The notes below the pieces were generated by a model. It did not search any database. It was not told the DNA's origin and was given only the letters and a program-made list of their open reading frames with translations. Of a stretch of DNA of 64,000 bases, positions 1 to 9,349 are shown in pieces. Within the stretch, counting starts at the first letter, position 1. The number at the start of each line of letters is the position of its first letter. This DNA comes from Actinacidiphila yeochonensis CN732 (GTDB lineage Bacteria > Actinomycetota > Actinomycetes > Streptomycetales > Streptomycetaceae), in the NCBI RefSeq assembly GCF_000745345.1, contig NZ_JQNR01000005.1:4092001-4156000 (forward strand), read 5' to 3'. A program made the position numbers and the translations under genes.

Positions 1-452
1 ATGTGCGGGGTGCGGGGTGCGGGGTGCGGGGTGCGACGGGGCCAACGGCCGGTGCGGACCGGTGCGGGGGATCGGGGCGGTGCGTCGGTGCGTCGGTGCG
101 CGGGACCAGTGGGGGTCCCGACGCGACAGCGGGAGGGTGTCGGAAGGGATTCTCCGCGCGTAGAGCCTGAAAGGGATGTGCCCTGTGTGACGGGTTGGTG
201 AACGTCCGGAGGCGTGGTCATGCGCCCCACAGGCCCCAACTCACTCTTTCGAGTGGCTAGTCGAACCACCAGAGCGGCCGAAAACCGACCCTGTGTGCGA
301 GGTTTCGGAGACGCCTCCGGACGCCGCGCACACGGCGCACCGCCCGGTCCGGTCGGTTGTCGACGGTCAGCCGACGGTCGGGTGGCTTCGAGGCCGTGAC
401 GAACCTGCCTTCCGCCCTTACAGTGTTGGCACGTTGACCTGGGGGGAAGTCG
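1..452. other. Non-coding left edge with heptamer repeat
   Basis: I see no supported gene here. Bases 5-34 are four perfect tandem copies of the heptamer GCGGGGT plus a partial copy, and the window starts inside this array. The short frames over it give only Gly/Arg/Val-rich peptides without ribosome binding sites. A small hairpin (CACTC-TTTC-GAGTG, about 242-255) and the region before 440 probably carry the promoter of the gene starting at 453, but I cannot place it exactly. Confidence 0.5.
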
Positions 453-1241
453 ATGATCGGTGAACCGGAGCTGACCGGAGCCAGTGCCGGGGTGCCGTCA
501 CGCCGGCCCGAACTCGCCGATGTGGTCCGGGACCCGGGCGTCTCGGACCGGCGCGGGCCGGCCCGTGGACCGTGGCTGAAAGGCGCCCTGTCCGGAGCCG
601 CCGCGGTGTGCGCGGTGTGGGCCGGTACCGCCTCGGCGGCGGGCTCCCCGGCGCCCGGGCCCGACCTGCACGGCCTGCGGATCGGCTCCAGCCCCTGCGC
701 CGGCGCCACCTTCGGAGCGCTCGAACGGGCGGTCGGAGCGGGGGGTGCCGACGGCGTGGGCGGTGCGGGCGGTGCGGGCGGTGCGGGCGGCGTCGCCGTG
801 GCGCCCGCCGTCTTCTCGCACGGTCCCGCCCTGGACAGCGCCCGCTGCGAGGTCTCCGTCCAGGCCCCGCCGCGCCGCGGCGCCGACGCCACCACCCGCT
901 ACGACGTCACCCTCACCGTGGACCTGCACAAGGCCACCGACCCGCGGCCGGAGTTCGACGACCAGCACGCGCTGGACCCCGTCACCCTCGCCGCGGCCGA
1001 GCGCACCACGGAGCTGACGGGTCTCGGCGACGAGGCGTACGCGCTCGCGCTGGCGGACGGCTCCGAGGCGGTCAGGGTGCTGCGCGGCGGCGCCGTCATC
1101 ACCCTGCGGCTGACGACCTCGGCGGTGAGCACCGGCCCCGCCCCAGCCGCCCCGCCGCCGTCCGCCGCCCCGGAGCCGAGCGACCTCGCCCCCGCCCTCG
1201 CCGACGCCGCCCGCACCCTCATCGCGGCGCTGGCCACGTAG
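453..1241 (+). CDS. Secreted or membrane-anchored hypothetical protein
   Basis: Protein of 262 aa with no function I recognise. The ATG at 453 follows a GGGGGGAAG ribosome binding site 5 nt upstream. A basic, polar N-terminus of about 45 residues is followed by one hydrophobic segment (about 47-66, ending in ASA-A), so it is exported with an uncleaved anchor or a late signal peptide. The mature part has two cysteines (SPCAG and SARCEV) that could form a disulfide; the layout faintly resembles actinobacterial DUF3558-type proteins, but I cannot confirm that. In-frame 9-bp repeats (GGTGCGGGC, about 768-795) give a Gly-Ala-Gly run likely to vary in length. The C-terminus is Pro/Ala-rich followed by a short helix. 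It stands alone, with the next gene on the opposite strand. Confidence 0.7.
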   Translation: MIGEPELTGASAGVPSRRPELADVVRDPGVSDRRGPARGPWLKGALSGAAAVCAVWAGTASAAGSPAPGPDLHGLRIGSSPCAGATFGALERAVGAGGADGVGGAGGAGGAGGVAVAPAVFSHGPALDSARCEVSVQAPPRRGADATTRYDVTLTVDLHKATDPRPEFDDQHALDPVTLAAAERTTELTGLGDEAYALALADGSEAVRVLRGGAVITLRLTTSAVSTGPAPAAPPPSAAPEPSDLAPALADAARTLIAALAT

Positions 1242-1702
1242 GGCGGCCTCGCGGCGGATCCGGCGAGCCCGCACGGGGGCCTGTGCCCACGGTCCTCGCC
1301 GAGCCCGGGACCGGGGCAAGGCGCACGCGGCCGCGCGGGTACGGCTCGTAGCCCTGGCGGCTCCGTTAGCCGATCCGTGTCGAGTCGCGTTGAGTTGCGT
1401 CGTGTCGCGTCGAGGCCCGGCTCGCTCGTGTCCGGCTGCCGCTACGAGGCGCCCAGCAGGCCGACGGTTCGAGGTGGAACGGCGCCGGGGGACGCGGCAG
1501 CGCCTGGTGCCCGGACGGGGTGGACGGGATGAGAAGTCCTTCGCCGGTGCCGGTGCGGGTGCCTGTTCGGATGGCGGGGCGCGGGTTCGCGCGAGGTGGC
1601 GGAGGGCCCTGCCGGGACCGCCCCCCGGGGTGTCGGGTCAGGACGCCCGCGCCGACCGTGATCCGGGCGGATGTACAGGCTCCGGCGCAGGCGGGCGGCC
1701 CG
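1242..1702. other. Intergenic, degenerate pentamer repeat
   Basis: This convergent gap lies between the secreted protein and the SpoIIE-type phosphatase. No supported gene is visible. Bases 1377-1416 are eight degenerate copies of a 5-bp unit of the form GNGTY (GTGTC, GAGTC, GCGTT, GAGTT, GCGTC, and so on). The remainder is GC-rich sequence without clear signals. Confidence 0.45.
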
Positions 1703-4700
1703 TCAGGCGTCCCCCTGCGCGGCGCCGACCGGCGAGGGCGGAGCCGCGTCCCGCGCGCCGTCATCCGGGCCGTTCTCCGCGCCGTCCCGGCCTGCGGCGC
1801 CCTCCTCCTCGTCTCCCTCGGCCCCCTCGACCTCGTCCCCCTTGGCGGAGTCGAGGCGGGCCCAGATGCACTTGCCGCGCTCGGTGAAGCGGGTGCCCCA
1901 GTGGTCGGCGAGCATCGCGACGAGTTGCAGACCGCGGCCGAACTCGTCGTCCAGCAACGGGTGGCGGACCCTGGGCAGCGCCTGCGAGCCGTCGTACACC
2001 TCGCAGACCGCCGACGAGCCCAGCCGCAGCAGTCGCAGGCGTACCGTTCCGTCGCTCTGCTCCGCCGTCTCCTCCGCGCCGTTCAGCCCGCCGTGGCCGA
2101 TGAGCGACTCGAACCCCTCCAGGTCGTCGCCGACGTCCCCGCCGATATCGCCCTCCTGCACCGGCGGTGCCGGCTTGATGCCCACCGCGTGCCGGATCGT
2201 GTTGCCCATGAGTTCGCTGATGATCAGGCTCACCGTGTCCGCCAGCCCGTCCAGTCCCCAGGTGGTCAGGCGCTCGGAGACCAGGTCGCGGGCCTGCCCG
2301 GCGGACTCGGGCGCCCAGGGCAGGCTCCAGGAGGCGATGTCCTCCTCCGGCACCCGGCTGGTGGCGAGGGTCAGCAGCGCGGCGTCGTCGTGGCGCATCG
2401 GCTCGGGCGGCAGCCCGCCGACAACGGCGTCGCACAGCCCGTCCAGCCAGGCGCGGCGTGCCGCGGCGTCGGTCGGCTGCCCGGAGAGCGGGCTGCTCGC
2501 CGCGTATCCGGTCACCGTGGTCGTCAGCCGGGACACGTCGGGCGCCTGGGCGCCCAGCAGGCCGTCGGTGTAGAGGAGCAGCACGCTGTCGTCCTCCAGC
2601 AGTACCTCCGTGACCTGGGCAGGAACCTGCCCCAGGCCCAGCGGGGGGGCCGACGGGATGTCCAGCGGCACCGCCTCGCCGCCGGGGGCCAGCAGGATCG
2701 GCGCGGGATGGCCGGCGCTGGCGATGCTGCACGTCCCCTTCGTCGGGTCGTACAGCAGCAGCAGGCAGGTGGCCGAGACCGCCGGATCGCCGGTGCGGGC
2801 GCCCATCCGTACCGCGACGTCGTTGAGGTGCGCCAGTACTTCGTCCACGGGCAGGTCGAGCGCGGCCACGGTGAGGGCCGCGTGCCGGAGGATGCCCATG
2901 GAGATCGCCTCCTCCAGGCCATGGCCCAGCACGTCGCCGACCACCGCCAGGGTCCGGCCGCCCGGCAGCGGGATCGTGTCGTACCAGTCGCCGCCGACCT
3001 CCCGGCCGTCGGCGGCGCTGTAGCGGGCGACCGCCTGGACGGCCGTGGTCTCGGGCAGCTCACCCGGCAGCAGCTCCTCCTGGAGGCGCTCGGCCCGGTG
3101 CCGCGCCTCCTCGTACTGCCGGGCGTTGGTCAGCGCCTGGGCGATGATCACGGCGACGGTGCCCAGCAGCGACGTCTCGTCCTCGGTGAAGAGGTGCGGG
3201 GCCGCCCAGCCGATCACGCACGAGCCGACCTTCGTGTCCCCGACGACCAGCGGGAGCGCGGCCCACGCCCCGCCGTCGTCCGGGCCCTCGGGCGTCCGGG
3301 CCGCCGCCGCGTGCGCCGCGGCGCCGGCCGCCACGATGTCGCCGGCCTCGGCCAGGGCTCCGGTGTGCGAAGCGCCGCGGGCCTCCGCGCCCGTTCCGGC
3401 CGGCGGCTGGGCGGCGGCTTCCGGGGTGGGCGCCAGCCCGGCGCTGCCACCCACCACCAGCGACTCCAGGCCGGCCGTGCCGCTGTGCGCGCGCAGCCGC
3501 GTGACGAACGGTGCCGGCCGGCCGGTCTCACCGACCAGGCGCGGCTCCGGGCCGGAGAGGTCCTCCACGATCAGCCCGTCGGCGTCGACCAGGGGCAGCA
3601 GATGGGTGGTGATCGCGGCCACCACGTCGGAGGTGTTCAAGGCGCTGACCAGTGCCTCGTTCAGCTCCGCGACGTGCCTCCCCCGTTCGGCGGCCGCCCG
3701 CGCGGCGGCACGCTGCTCGGTGACGTCGGCCATCTGGGTGGCGACGAACCCGCCCACCTCCACCGCCCGCACCCGGTAGAAGGTGCCCGTCGGCCGTCCG
3801 TCGGGGCCGCTGAGCGGGACTTCGCCGGTGGCGGCCGTCCCCGGCGTGGAGCGGGCCCGGGTGAGGAGGTGCAGGAGGTCCGGCGCCTCCGCTGCCTCCG
3901 CCGCGGCCTCACCCCCCGCCGCGTCCTCGGTGTCCTGGGCGTTCTCGGCCTCCTTCGGGCCCGCCTGGCCGGCCGGGCCCGGTTCCTGCCGGGACCGGTC
4001 ACCGCCCGTTCGGCCGGCCGGGTGGTCCCCGCCCGTGTCGGACGCGCCGTGCGGGCCGCCGCCGCGTCCGGCGAACCAGTCCACCAGCTGGACGCCCTCG
4101 GTGGTGCCCATCTCGCGGGCGGCCTTGTTCGCCCACTCCACGCGGTTGTCGTCGTCCAGTACGTGGATCGGGTCCGGGTGCAGCTCCAGCAGCCCGGCCA
4201 GCCACTCCAGGCGACCCCGCCGCTCCGTGACGTTCCAGGCCGTGCCGACCATGCGCACGGGGTGGCCGCCGTCGTCGAACTCGAACGTGGCCCGCAGCTC
4301 CAGCCAGCTGATCTGCTCGTCCTCACCCACCACGCGGTACTCCACGGCGTAGGGGCGCTCCGACGACATGGCGCGGCCGAGCGCGTCGCCGACCCACGTC
4401 CGGTCGTCCGGGTGGATGTGCCGGAGCCAGGTCTCCATCCGGCGGTCCCAGCTCTCCGGCGGGACTCCCGCGGCGCGCATCAGCTCGGCCGCGACCTCGT
4501 CCACGTCCAGCAGGCCGGTGGTGAGGTCCCAGCTCCAGGTGCCCACGCTGATCTGCCTCATCACCCGGCCGCGCAGCCCGGGAGGCACCTGCCACCACGG
4601 GTCCCGGCCGCCGCCCCGCCCGGCGTGGGGCAGCCGCTCGCCGACCGCGGCCGCCACCGCTCCCAGGAACTCCCGGCGATCGGCCGCCGGCTCGGCGCCG

Positions 4701-5134
4701 ACCAGCACCGACAGCACGCCCACCGGCTCACCCTCCACCAGCACCGGTGCCGACAGCACCCCCACAGCCGGGCCGGCGCCGCCCAGTTCGGCGGAGGCCG
4801 CGACCCACGCCGTGCGCCGCTCGCGCGCCGCAAGGGCCGGTGCCTGGGCATCCGCCAGCTCCACCCGCGCCCAGTGCCCGGCCACCACCTCCGGCAGCCC
4901 GGCCGCCGAGGCCAGCCTCAGCACCCGGCCGTCGGAAGCGGTCAGGTGCGCCATGCCGCCCAGCGCGCCCAGGGCGCCCGAGGCCTGCTCGGCCGCCAGC
5001 GCCAGCAGGTCCGCCTCGCCGAGCCCGGCTCCGCGCAAAAGGGCCAGCCGGACGTCGTCCGATGCGGCCGACGGAGTGGCGCCCGCCGGTCGGCCGTCAC
5101 CAGCACGGCTGCCGACCTGCTCGGGACGGCCCAT
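1703..5134 (-). CDS. PAS/GAF SpoIIE-type Ser/Thr phosphatase with C-terminal ATPase domain
   Basis: Multidomain cytosolic signalling protein of 1143 aa. In order: GAF-like sensor (about 25-175), PAS with PAC end (about 190-307), second PAS-like segment (about 315-370), a Pro/Gly-rich insert, GAF (about 486-670), a SpoIIE/RsbU PP2C phosphatase (about 700-920, with GGDWYD and VGDVLGHG metal-binding motifs), and an RsbW-type HATPase (about 935-1090, with SELMGNTIRHA as N-box). By family, such proteins dephosphorylate anti-sigma-factor antagonists and can phosphorylate them through the ATPase, linking redox or small-molecule sensing to alternative sigma factors. The ATG at 5134 is chosen because GGAGG lies just upstream; the frame stays open to 5596 only through the hexamer and 18-bp repeats there. 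No antagonist or sigma gene is adjacent, so its partner is unknown. Confidence 0.9.
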   Translation of the reverse strand: MGRPEQVGSRAGDGRPAGATPSAASDDVRLALLRGAGLGEADLLALAAEQASGALGALGGMAHLTASDGRVLRLASAAGLPEVVAGHWARVELADAQAPALAARERRTAWVAASAELGGAGPAVGVLSAPVLVEGEPVGVLSVLVGAEPAADRREFLGAVAAAVGERLPHAGRGGGRDPWWQVPPGLRGRVMRQISVGTWSWDLTTGLLDVDEVAAELMRAAGVPPESWDRRMETWLRHIHPDDRTWVGDALGRAMSSERPYAVEYRVVGEDEQISWLELRATFEFDDGGHPVRMVGTAWNVTERRGRLEWLAGLLELHPDPIHVLDDDNRVEWANKAAREMGTTEGVQLVDWFAGRGGGPHGASDTGGDHPAGRTGGDRSRQEPGPAGQAGPKEAENAQDTEDAAGGEAAAEAAEAPDLLHLLTRARSTPGTAATGEVPLSGPDGRPTGTFYRVRAVEVGGFVATQMADVTEQRAAARAAAERGRHVAELNEALVSALNTSDVVAAITTHLLPLVDADGLIVEDLSGPEPRLVGETGRPAPFVTRLRAHSGTAGLESLVVGGSAGLAPTPEAAAQPPAGTGAEARGASHTGALAEAGDIVAAGAAAHAAAARTPEGPDDGGAWAALPLVVGDTKVGSCVIGWAAPHLFTEDETSLLGTVAVIIAQALTNARQYEEARHRAERLQEELLPGELPETTAVQAVARYSAADGREVGGDWYDTIPLPGGRTLAVVGDVLGHGLEEAISMGILRHAALTVAALDLPVDEVLAHLNDVAVRMGARTGDPAVSATCLLLLYDPTKGTCSIASAGHPAPILLAPGGEAVPLDIPSAPPLGLGQVPAQVTEVLLEDDSVLLLYTDGLLGAQAPDVSRLTTTVTGYAASSPLSGQPTDAAARRAWLDGLCDAVVGGLPPEPMRHDDAALLTLATSRVPEEDIASWSLPWAPESAGQARDLVSERLTTWGLDGLADTVSLIISELMGNTIRHAVGIKPAPPVQEGDIGGDVGDDLEGFESLIGHGGLNGAEETAEQSDGTVRLRLLRLGSSAVCEVYDGSQALPRVRHPLLDDEFGRGLQLVAMLADHWGTRFTERGKCIWARLDSAKGDEVEGAEGDEEEGAAGRDGAENGPDDGARDAAPPSPVGAAQGDA

Positions 5135-5392
5135 CGTGTCACCTGCCTCCACTGCTCCGGCGCCGTGCGGCCGCGCCGCACTGCCCGCCACCCGACTCGT
5201 GCCCGCCCGGTCACCGGATCGCATGTCCGGATATGTACAGATCGGCGCACGAACCATTCTTGCGCAAACGTGGCATCCGCCACTCCTGGACTCCTTCTTC
5301 CTGTGGATAACTTTCGGCGCCGGAGCGGAGCGCCGTCCCGGCCGTCCGGCCCTGGTGTTGCCGCTCGGGGCTCCGAGGGTTGCACCCTCCGT

Positions 5393-5442
<50 letters not shown>

Positions 5443-5466
5443 TCCAGCCCGACCGGCCTCCCCGAA

Positions 5467-5533
5467 GAACGCGCGAACCGTGGAGAACGCGCGAACCGTG
5501 GAGAACGCGCGGACCGTGGAGAACACGCGAACC
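5467..5533. repeat. 18-bp tandem repeat, about 3.7 copies
   Basis: Units GAACGCGCGAACCGTGGA lie at 5467-5484 and 5485-5502, a one-base variant at 5503-5520, and a partial copy follows. The array ends about 40 bp before the ribosome binding site of the oxidoreductase gene and could form its leader or operator region. Confidence 0.9.
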
Positions 5534-5580
5534 CGCGAGGATCGCGGACCCCGCACCCCCCGCATACCGAGGAGCAGCAG

Positions 5581-6510
5581 ATGAACGCCACCGCACGCGC
5601 TGTCCGCTTCGACGAGTACGGCGACCGGAGCGTCCTCTACGTCGCCGACGTGCCGGTGCCCGAGCCGGCCGAGGGCGAGGTGGTGGTCGCCGTCCGCGCG
5701 GCCGGCATCAACCCCGGCGAGGCGTCGATCCGGTCGGGCGCCCTGCGTGACGTCTTCCCCGGCCCGCTGCCCTCCGGCCAGGGCAGCGACCTTGCGGGCG
5801 TGGTCACCGCGGTCGGCCCCGGTGCCGGCGAGTTCGCCCCGGGCGACGAGGTGCTGGGCTTCTCCTTGCGGCGCAGCAGCCACGCCACCCATGTGGCCGT
5901 CCCCGTCGCCCAGCTCGTGCCCAAGCCCGAGGGCATGGACTGGTCGGCGGCCGGTGCCCTGTACGTGATCGGCTGCACCGCGTACGCGGCCGTACGGGCG
6001 GTCGACCCGCGGCCGGGGGAGACCGTCGCGGTGTCGGCGGCGGCCGGCGGCGTCGGCAGCGTCGTCGTGCAGCTGCTGGCGGCCCGCGGTGTCAACGTCC
6101 TGGCCATCGCCTCGGCCGGCAACGCGGACTGGCTCGCCGCCCTCGGCACTACGCCCGTGCCGTACGGGGAGGGCCTGCGCGAGCGGCTGGTCGAGGCGGC
6201 GCCGAAGGGCGTCGACGCCTTCATCGACCTTTTCGGCCCCGAGTACCTCGACCTGGCCGTCGACCTGGGCGTGCCGCCCGACCGCATCGAGACGATCATC
6301 TCCTTCGCCCGTGCGCGGGAGCTGGGTGCGAAGGCGGAGGGCAGCGACGGCGCCTCCACCAAGGAGGTGCTGGCGGAGATGGCCGGGCGGGTGGCCGCCG
6401 GGGAGATCGAGATCCCCGTCGCCGGCACGTATCCGCTGGACCGGGTCGCCGACGCCTTCGCCGAGCTGGAGCGGCGGCACACGCACGGCAAGATCGTCCT
6501 GATCCCCTGA
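5581..6510 (+). CDS. NADP-dependent oxidoreductase, quinone oxidoreductase-like (MDR family)
   Basis: Medium-chain dehydrogenase/reductase of 309 aa without the zinc ligands of alcohol dehydrogenases. An N-terminal GroES-like fold (1-125, with AAGINPGEASIRSG) is followed by a Rossmann domain with the nucleotide-binding motif AAAGGVGSVVVQ (about 147-158) and a C-terminus ending in GKIVLIP, typical of the zeta-crystallin/quinone reductase group. It probably reduces quinones or enones with NADPH in the cytosol. The ATG at 5581 is preceded by GGAG (5571-5574). It appears monocistronic, with a strong terminator downstream at 6553-6595. Confidence 0.9.
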   Translation: MNATARAVRFDEYGDRSVLYVADVPVPEPAEGEVVVAVRAAGINPGEASIRSGALRDVFPGPLPSGQGSDLAGVVTAVGPGAGEFAPGDEVLGFSLRRSSHATHVAVPVAQLVPKPEGMDWSAAGALYVIGCTAYAAVRAVDPRPGETVAVSAAAGGVGSVVVQLLAARGVNVLAIASAGNADWLAALGTTPVPYGEGLRERLVEAAPKGVDAFIDLFGPEYLDLAVDLGVPPDRIETIISFARARELGAKAEGSDGASTKEVLAEMAGRVAAGEIEIPVAGTYPLDRVADAFAELERRHTHGKIVLIP

Positions 6511-6952
6511 GCGGCCGGCGGCGGGCGCGCCGCGCCACCGTCTCTCCGACGCGCGCGGGAGGGTGCGGCCATCGGTGGCCCCGGCCCTCCCGCGCTTCGG
6601 ACGCGACGCCCGGCGCGGGCGCCTCTCCGCCCGCCGCGCTGTTACCGGAGCCGGGACCGGCCTCCGACGGGCGGGCCGGCCCTTGTTCGAGGCGTTGCCC
6701 GGTGTCGCGGCCCGGCAGGGACAAGCGGCGTATGCGTGAGAACGGTTACCGATACGTCCGCGACACGCCGAAGAATCCGAATGATGACCGCTACAGATGA
6801 CTGTTGCTGGAATGTCCGGATTCGGTAACACGAATCGTTTCCTCCGGATACGCGCCGCCCGAAGGCAGCACTGTGATGCCTCCGGCACCTCGCCGGGACG
6901 CACAGTCGGGCGCGGCTCCCGGTCGCGCCCTCGTATACGAAAGGGGACGTAC
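6511..6952. other. Intergenic region: terminator, then promoter region of lamin-tail gene
   Basis: No gene is supported. The left part holds the terminator listed separately. The right part (about 6720-6850) is relatively AT-rich for this genome and likely contains the promoter of the secreted protein starting at 6953. I could not assign -10/-35 boxes with confidence. Confidence 0.5.
6553..6595 (+). terminator. Hairpin terminator after oxidoreductase
   Basis: Perfect 11-bp inverted repeat: GCGCGGGAGGG (6553-6563) and CCCTCCCGCGC (6585-6595), 43 bp after the stop codon. There is no T-tract, as is usual in streptomycetes. Confidence 0.7.
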
Positions 6953-7561
6953 GTGTCCCGTTCTGCCATGCGCCTGGCCGCGACCGCCGCAGCCTGCGGC
7001 GCCATCCTGGCCGCCGTCGCGCTGCCCGCCTCGGCCGCCGGTCACGGCGGCCACCGCGCTCCGCGTCCGGTCCAGCAGTACTCCCAGGTCGCCCTGGGCG
7101 CGGTCCAGGCCGACAGCCCCGGAGCGGACAACGGCTCCGCGCGGTCGCTCGACAACGAGTGGGTGACCGTCGTCAACAACGGCCGTGGCGCGGTCGACCT
7201 GAGCGGGTGGACGCTGTCCGACGCCGAGCACCACACCTACCGCTTCCACCACCTGCGGCTGGCCGGCCACCAGTCGGTGCGCGTCCACTCGGGCTTCGGG
7301 CGGGACACCGCGCGCGACGTCTACCAGGACAGCCGCACCTACCTGTGGCGGAACGAGGCCGACACCGCGACCCTCCGCGACAGCCGCGGCCGCGTCGTGT
7401 CCGAGCGCTCCTGGGGCCACCACGTGACGCCGCCGAGCCGCGGCGGCCAGGGCGGCCAGGGTGGCCACGGTGGCCAGGGCGGCCACGACAGCCGTAGCGG
7501 CCACGACAGCCGTAGCGGCCACGACAACCGTGGCGGCCACGGTGGCCGCGGCGGGCGCTGA
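6953..7561 (+). CDS. Secreted lamin-tail-domain protein
   Basis: Protein of 202 aa. The GTG at 6953 is chosen because AAGGGG (6941-6946) lies 6 nt upstream; an ATG follows five codons later. A signal peptide (about 1-29, ending ALPASAAG) directs export. Residues about 42-145 form a lamin-tail (LTD) domain, seen in NEWVTVVNNG and the SGWTLSD turn, an Ig-like fold found in many secreted actinobacterial proteins and presumed to mediate binding. The last 40 residues are a Gly-Gln-His-Ser-Arg repeat region likely to be disordered. The stop codon lies in the loop of a hairpin. No enzyme domain is present, so the ligand is unknown. Confidence 0.85.
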   Translation: MSRSAMRLAATAAACGAILAAVALPASAAGHGGHRAPRPVQQYSQVALGAVQADSPGADNGSARSLDNEWVTVVNNGRGAVDLSGWTLSDAEHHTYRFHHLRLAGHQSVRVHSGFGRDTARDVYQDSRTYLWRNEADTATLRDSRGRVVSERSWGHHVTPPSRGGQGGQGGHGGQGGHDSRSGHDSRSGHDNRGGHGGRGGR

Positions 7562-7572
7562 CCGGCGCCCGC
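7551..7572 (+). terminator. Hairpin spanning the stop codon of the lamin-tail gene
   Basis: GCGGGCGC (7551-7558) pairs with GCGCCCGC (7565-7572). The TGA stop codon (7559-7561) lies in the 6-nt loop. Confidence 0.55.
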
Positions 7573-8092
7573 TGAGCACCCCCCGGGCCGCCGGGTGAGG
7601 TGAACCGCCTTCCGTGGGGGCACGCGAGCCATGCGGGCCCCCACGGATCAGGGGCGGTGCGGCGGCGTCACCCGTGTCCGCGCGCCGCCGCGCCGCCCCC
7701 TCCAGTCCCTCGGACCTCCAACCCGCCAACCCTCCGACGCCCCGCCCTCGACCCCCGCCCTCGACCCCGGCCCTCCGACGCCCCGGCCACTCCGCCCGCC
7801 GGATCGCCGCGCCGCGGCCGCGCTCCGCAGGGTCCCGCGCCTGTCCGCGCTGTCCGTACCCGGCCGTCCGCGTCCCCTTCGGCGGCCGGGCCTATCCCGA
7901 TGAGTGAGCCCCACCGCCACGGCCGCGCCGCGGCTCCCGCCGGACTTCCGGCCTCCACGGCCGGAAGAGCGGACCGCGTCGCGGCCGACTCCGTCCGGAT
8001 TGTCCCCCCGCGTGCCGAACGCGTCCGGGGAAAGATCGACTCTAGGCTGGCGCGGGAGCAGTGAGACGGCCGCGAGCGGGAAAGGGCACGGG
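7562..8092. other. Intergenic, no supported gene
   Basis: About 530 bp. It holds the two hairpins after the lamin-tail gene and a C-rich stretch (about 7670-7800). Frames over it lack ribosome binding sites and encode Pro/Arg/Ala-biased peptides. The promoter of the FUSC gene should lie in the last 150 bp. Confidence 0.5.
7611..7647. terminator. Strong hairpin terminator
   Basis: Perfect 11-bp inverted repeat TCCGTGGGGGC (7611-7621) and GCCCCCACGGA (7637-7647), about 50 bp after the lamin-tail gene. Confidence 0.75.
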
Positions 8093-9349
8093 ATGCCCGA
8101 CGTACCAGAACCCATGGTCAAGCTGGTCCGCTGGACGGCCGAGCCGGCCGCCGTGCAGATCGGCCGCTCCACCGCCGCGGCGGTCATCGCCTACGTGGTC
8201 GCCGTGCGGCTGCTGCCCCAGCCGGTGCCGCTGACCGCCCCGCTCACCGCCCTCCTCGTCGTGCAGGTCACCCTCTACTCGACGTTCATGCTGAGCATCC
8301 GCCGCGTGAACGCGGTCGTGGTCGGCGTGCTCATCGCCGTCGCCTTCAGCTCCCTGGTGGGGCTGAGCTGGTGGAGCCTGGGCCTGATCATCATCACCGC
8401 CCTGCTGATCGGACGGGTGGTGCGGGCCGGGGAGTTCGAGGCCGAGGTGGCGATCAGCGCGATGCTGGTGCTCGGCGTGACCCGGGTCTCCTCCACCGCC
8501 TGGGACCGCGTCTACGAGACCCTCATCGGCGCCGGGGTCGGGCTGCTGTTCAACCTGCTGTTCGCGCCCCCGGTGTGGGTGGACACCGCCGGCGGCTCGA
8601 TCGAGGCGCTGGCCCGCCGGATGGGCGGGCTGGCCCGCGACATCGGCAGCGGCGTGGACGGCCACCTGTCGGTGGAGCGGGCCGCCGCCCGCCTGCACGA
8701 GGCGCGCCGGGTCGACCACGACATCGCGGCCGTCGACGAGTCGTTGCGGCAGGCCGAGGACTCCCTGCGGTTCAACCCGCGGGTACGCGAGGGGCTGCTG
8801 TCCAGGGTGGTGCTGCGGACCGGTCTGGACACCCTGGAGATCTGCGCGGTGGTGCTGCGGGTGCTCTCGCGCACCCTGACCGACCTGGCCAAGCACCGCG
8901 TGGAGGAGGCGCTCTTCGGGGAACCGGTCGCCGTCGAGGTGAAGCTGCTCTTCGAGCAGGTCGCCAGCGCCATCGAGAGCTTCGCGGTGCTCATCACCAC
9001 CCAGGTCTCCGAGAACGCCGAGGCCGCGGAGGCGCGGCTGTTCGAGGCGCTGGCCGAGGCCGGGGAGGTCCGCGACCGCGCGGCCGAGCTGCTGCTGTCC
9101 GGCGTGCAGGCGCACCCGCGGCAGTGGCAGCTGCACGGCGCGCTGCTGGCGGAGGTGGACCGCATCCTGGACGAACTGGCGGTGGAGAAGCGCTCCGAGC
9201 GGCTGGTGGAGGAGCTGGACCGGCAGACCAGGGAGATGAGCGAGCGCCACCCCCGGCTGGCCATGCTGCGCCGCCGGATCAGCGGCTCGGCCCTGCGCGG
9301 CTCGGCGCCCGTCCGGGCCGCCCGCCGTTTCGCCGGAAACGGCGACTGA
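8093..9349 (+). CDS. FUSC / aromatic acid exporter-type membrane protein
   Basis: Protein of 418 aa. The N-terminal half carries about five or six hydrophobic helices (residues about 18-165), typical of the FUSC/ArAE fold. The C-terminal half (about 170-418) is long, charged and helical, probably a cytosolic coiled region. By family it would export aromatic acids or other small organic compounds, but the substrate cannot be read from sequence. The ATG at 8093 follows a purine-rich GGGAAAGGG. The frame is open 189 bp further upstream, but that extension is Pro/Arg-rich noise. It is transcribed alone. Confidence 0.85.
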   Translation: MPDVPEPMVKLVRWTAEPAAVQIGRSTAAAVIAYVVAVRLLPQPVPLTAPLTALLVVQVTLYSTFMLSIRRVNAVVVGVLIAVAFSSLVGLSWWSLGLIIITALLIGRVVRAGEFEAEVAISAMLVLGVTRVSSTAWDRVYETLIGAGVGLLFNLLFAPPVWVDTAGGSIEALARRMGGLARDIGSGVDGHLSVERAAARLHEARRVDHDIAAVDESLRQAEDSLRFNPRVREGLLSRVVLRTGLDTLEICAVVLRVLSRTLTDLAKHRVEEALFGEPVAVEVKLLFEQVASAIESFAVLITTQVSENAEAAEARLFEALAEAGEVRDRAAELLLSGVQAHPRQWQLHGALLAEVDRILDELAVEKRSERLVEELDRQTREMSERHPRLAMLRRRISGSALRGSAPVRAARRFAGNGD

